Shown here: positions 6,279 through 7,842 of the stretch, in pieces | How the letters are laid out: each line of letters begins with the position of its first letter | Position numbering within the stretch: the first letter of the stretch is position 1 | Source: an uncultured Clostridia bacterium | Lineage (GTDB): Bacteria; Bacillota; Clostridia; Christensenellales; DTU072 | Reading direction: 5' to 3' | Length of the DNA: 7,842 nucleotides | NCBI GenBank assembly: GCA_944350065.1 | Contig: CALVOD010000058.1 | Location: 1 to 7,842 of the forward strand | Position numbers and translations under genes: made by a program | The notes under the pieces: model-generated | The model's input: the letters and a program-made list of their open reading frames with translations, nothing else | Database searches by the model: none | Told to the model about the DNA's origin: nothing

Positions 6279-7842
6279 TTATCACGGAGTGCTCCCAGCA
6301 ATCGGGGCTTTGGTATCCCATAAGCTCGACAACGGTAGCCGCGACGTTCGCAAGTCCGATATTACCTTCGGCTTCGAGAGCCTTGACGGAAGAATTGTAA
6401 ATAATGAAAGGCACGGGGTTTAAGCTGTGCGCGGTACGCACCGCGAGAGCGCCTTTTTTATTTCTCTCGAGCATCTGATCGGCGTTGCCGTGGTCGGCGG
6501 TTATCACGAGTACGGAATCGGTCTCGTCGATGACGGGAAGTATGCGCGCGATACCGAGATCCACCGCTTCCACTCCTATTACGGTAGCGTCCATATTGCC
6601 GGTGTGTCCGACCATGTCGCCGTTGGGGTAATTGAGGCGGATGAAGCCGTATTTGCGGGAACGTATCGCTTCGATGACCTTATCGGTTATCTCTGCGGAT
6701 TTCATCCAGGGACGCTCGTCGAAAGACACCTTATCGGAAGGTATCTCCTCGAAAGTTTCCAGTTTCTCGCTGAATTTCTCGCTGCGGTTGCCGTTCCAGA
6801 AATAGGTAACGTGACCGTATTTCTGCGTTTCGGACACAGCGTACTGCGCGACGCCTTTCTCCACGAGGAATTCGCTCAAAGTGTGTTTGATGCAGGGAGG
6901 TTCCACCAAAAATCTCTTGGGAAGCGCGAGGTCTCCGTCGTACTGAAGCATTCCCGCATAGAGTACGTCGGGCACTCTGCCTCTGTCGAAAGCGCTGAAA
7001 TCGGCGTCGTCGAAGGCTTCGCTTATTTCGATGGCGCGGTCGCCGCGGAAATTGAAAAGAATAACGGAATCGCCGTCCTCTATCGTGCCCACGGGCTTGC
7101 CGTTCTCGGTGATGACGAAAGGAGGAAGATCCTGGTCGATGACGCCTTCGTTTTCCTTACGGTAAACGGTTATCGCTTCGGTGGCGGAAGCAAATCCCCT
7201 GCCCTCTCCGTGCACGTGGACGTCGTAACCCTTCTTGACCATATCCCAGTTGGCGCGGTAGCGATCCATCGTTATCTTCATTCTGCCGCCGCCGGAAGCT
7301 ATCTTGCCGTCGAAGCCCGCCGCATTGAGTTCGGCGAGTTTGGCTTCGAGCTCGTCGACATACACGAGCGCCGAAGTGGCGGGAACGTCCCTTCCGTCGA
7401 GAAGAATGTGCACGCGCGCTCTCTTGATGCCCTGCGCTTTGCAGGCTTCGAGCATGCTGAGAAGGTGCGAAATGTTGGAATGCACGTTGCCGTCGGACAA
7501 AAGCCCTATGAAGTGCATCGTAGAGGAATTCTTGAGACAATTCTCTTTGAGTTCCGTCCAAGCCTTGGAAGCGTATATCGCTCCGGAAGAAATGCTTTCG
7601 TTGACGAGCTTCGCTCCCTGAGAATATATCTGTCCGCAACCGAGGGCGTTATGTCCCACTTCCGAATTACCCATATCGTCGTCGGAAGGAAGTCCCACCG
7701 CGGTGCCGTGCGCCTTAAGATAAGTGTGCGGGCAGGAAGCAAGCAATTTGTCGAGCGTGGGAGTACGCGCTTCGGTAACGGCGTCGCCTATCCCGTCTGC
7801 GGATCTGCCGACGCCGTCCATTACTATCAGAACGACCTGTTT
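6271..7842 (-). CDS. gpmI: 2,3-bisphosphoglycerate-independent phosphoglycerate mutase (5' end outside window)
   Basis: This metal-dependent glycolytic enzyme interconverts 3- and 2-phosphoglycerate. The frame stays open to the right edge, where KQVVLIVMDGVG is the expected N-terminal metal-binding strand, so only a few residues are probably missing; the Met at 7821 is internal. Counting from that Met, the catalytic Ser is 53 in MGNSEVGHNALG, with LLSDGNVHS (108-116), LLDGRDVP (140-147), FNFRGDRA (256-263), NYPNGDMVGHTGN (397-409) and TADHGNADQ (441-449) giving the other substrate and metal ligands. The stretch ASGGGRMKITMDRY (175-188), together with NALGCGQIYSQGAKLV, resembles the plant-type branch more than the E. 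coli or Bacillus type. Its own terminator follows, so it is likely not cotranscribed with atpB. Confidence 0.95.
   Translation of the reverse strand, partial: KQVVLIVMDGVGRSADGIGDAVTEARTPTLDKLLASCPHTYLKAHGTAVGLPSDDDMGNSEVGHNALGCGQIYSQGAKLVNESISSGAIYASKAWTELKENCLKNSSTMHFIGLLSDGNVHSNISHLLSMLEACKAQGIKRARVHILLDGRDVPATSALVYVDELEAKLAELNAAGFDGKIASGGGRMKITMDRYRANWDMVKKGYDVHVHGEGRGFASATEAITVYRKENEGVIDQDLPPFVITENGKPVGTIEDGDSVILFNFRGDRAIEISEAFDDADFSAFDRGRVPDVLYAGMLQYDGDLALPKRFLVEPPCIKHTLSEFLVEKGVAQYAVSETQKYGHVTYFWNGNRSEKFSEKLETFEEIPSDKVSFDERPWMKSAEITDKVIEAIRSRKYGFIRLNYPNGDMVGHTGNMDATVIGVEAVDLGIARILPVIDETDSVLVITADHGNADQMLERNKKGALAVRTAHSLNPVPFIIYNSSVKALEAEGNIGLANVAATVVELMGYQSPDCWEHSVIKE

Noticed and set aside
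6101..6301. A 66-codon minus-strand frame with a hydrophobic stretch in the place where atpI sometimes lies
   Set aside because: It begins with TTG inside gpmI without a ribosome binding site, and its hydrophobic part is encoded by the terminator stem and T-run. It does not resemble AtpI.
7157..7639. A 160-codon minus-strand frame inside gpmI
   Set aside because: Out-of-frame shadow of gpmI; Arg-rich with no family resemblance.

Overview
The window is almost entirely one minus-strand operon for a bacterial F1Fo ATP synthase, preceded by the 3' part of a phosphoglycerate mutase gene. All supported genes read right to left. In transcription order: gpmI (5' end beyond the right edge), a 287-base intergenic gap with a terminator and a promoter region, then atpB (a), atpE (c), atpF (b), a delta/alpha fusion gene (atpA), atpG (gamma), atpD (beta) and atpC (epsilon, cut by the left edge). 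Spacing inside the operon is tight: 27, 11, 6, 16 and 10 bases, then an 8-base overlap.

The host looks like a member of Bacillota, perhaps an uncultured clostridial lineage. The reasons are the a-c-b-delta-alpha-gamma-beta-epsilon order, the strong AAGGAGG and GGAGGTG ribosome binding sites, and sigma-A-like -10 boxes. Codons are fairly GC-rich. This placement is an inference. No atpI-like gene lies ahead of atpB in the window.

The main surprise is in the delta/alpha region. No normal delta gene (atpH, usually about 180 codons) sits between atpF and atpA. Instead the alpha protein is 588 residues long, and its first 75 to 80 residues look like only the C-terminal domain of delta (the OSCP family). 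A near-normal alpha of about 510 residues follows, with no visible internal start codon at the junction. The helical N-terminal domain of delta, which normally holds the N-termini of alpha, is absent from the window. The atpF stop codon also lies in the same frame as atpA, two codons before its ATG. This suggests a rebuilt peripheral-stalk connection.

The a and c subunits also carry unusual residues along the ion path. In a, the essential Arg is kept but several usually polar neighbours are changed. In c, Glu-Thr is present but Met replaces the helix-1 Gln. Together the genes encode a complete a, c, b, alpha, beta, gamma, epsilon set with a delta remnant. The upstream glycolytic mutase resembles the plant-type branch of its family.
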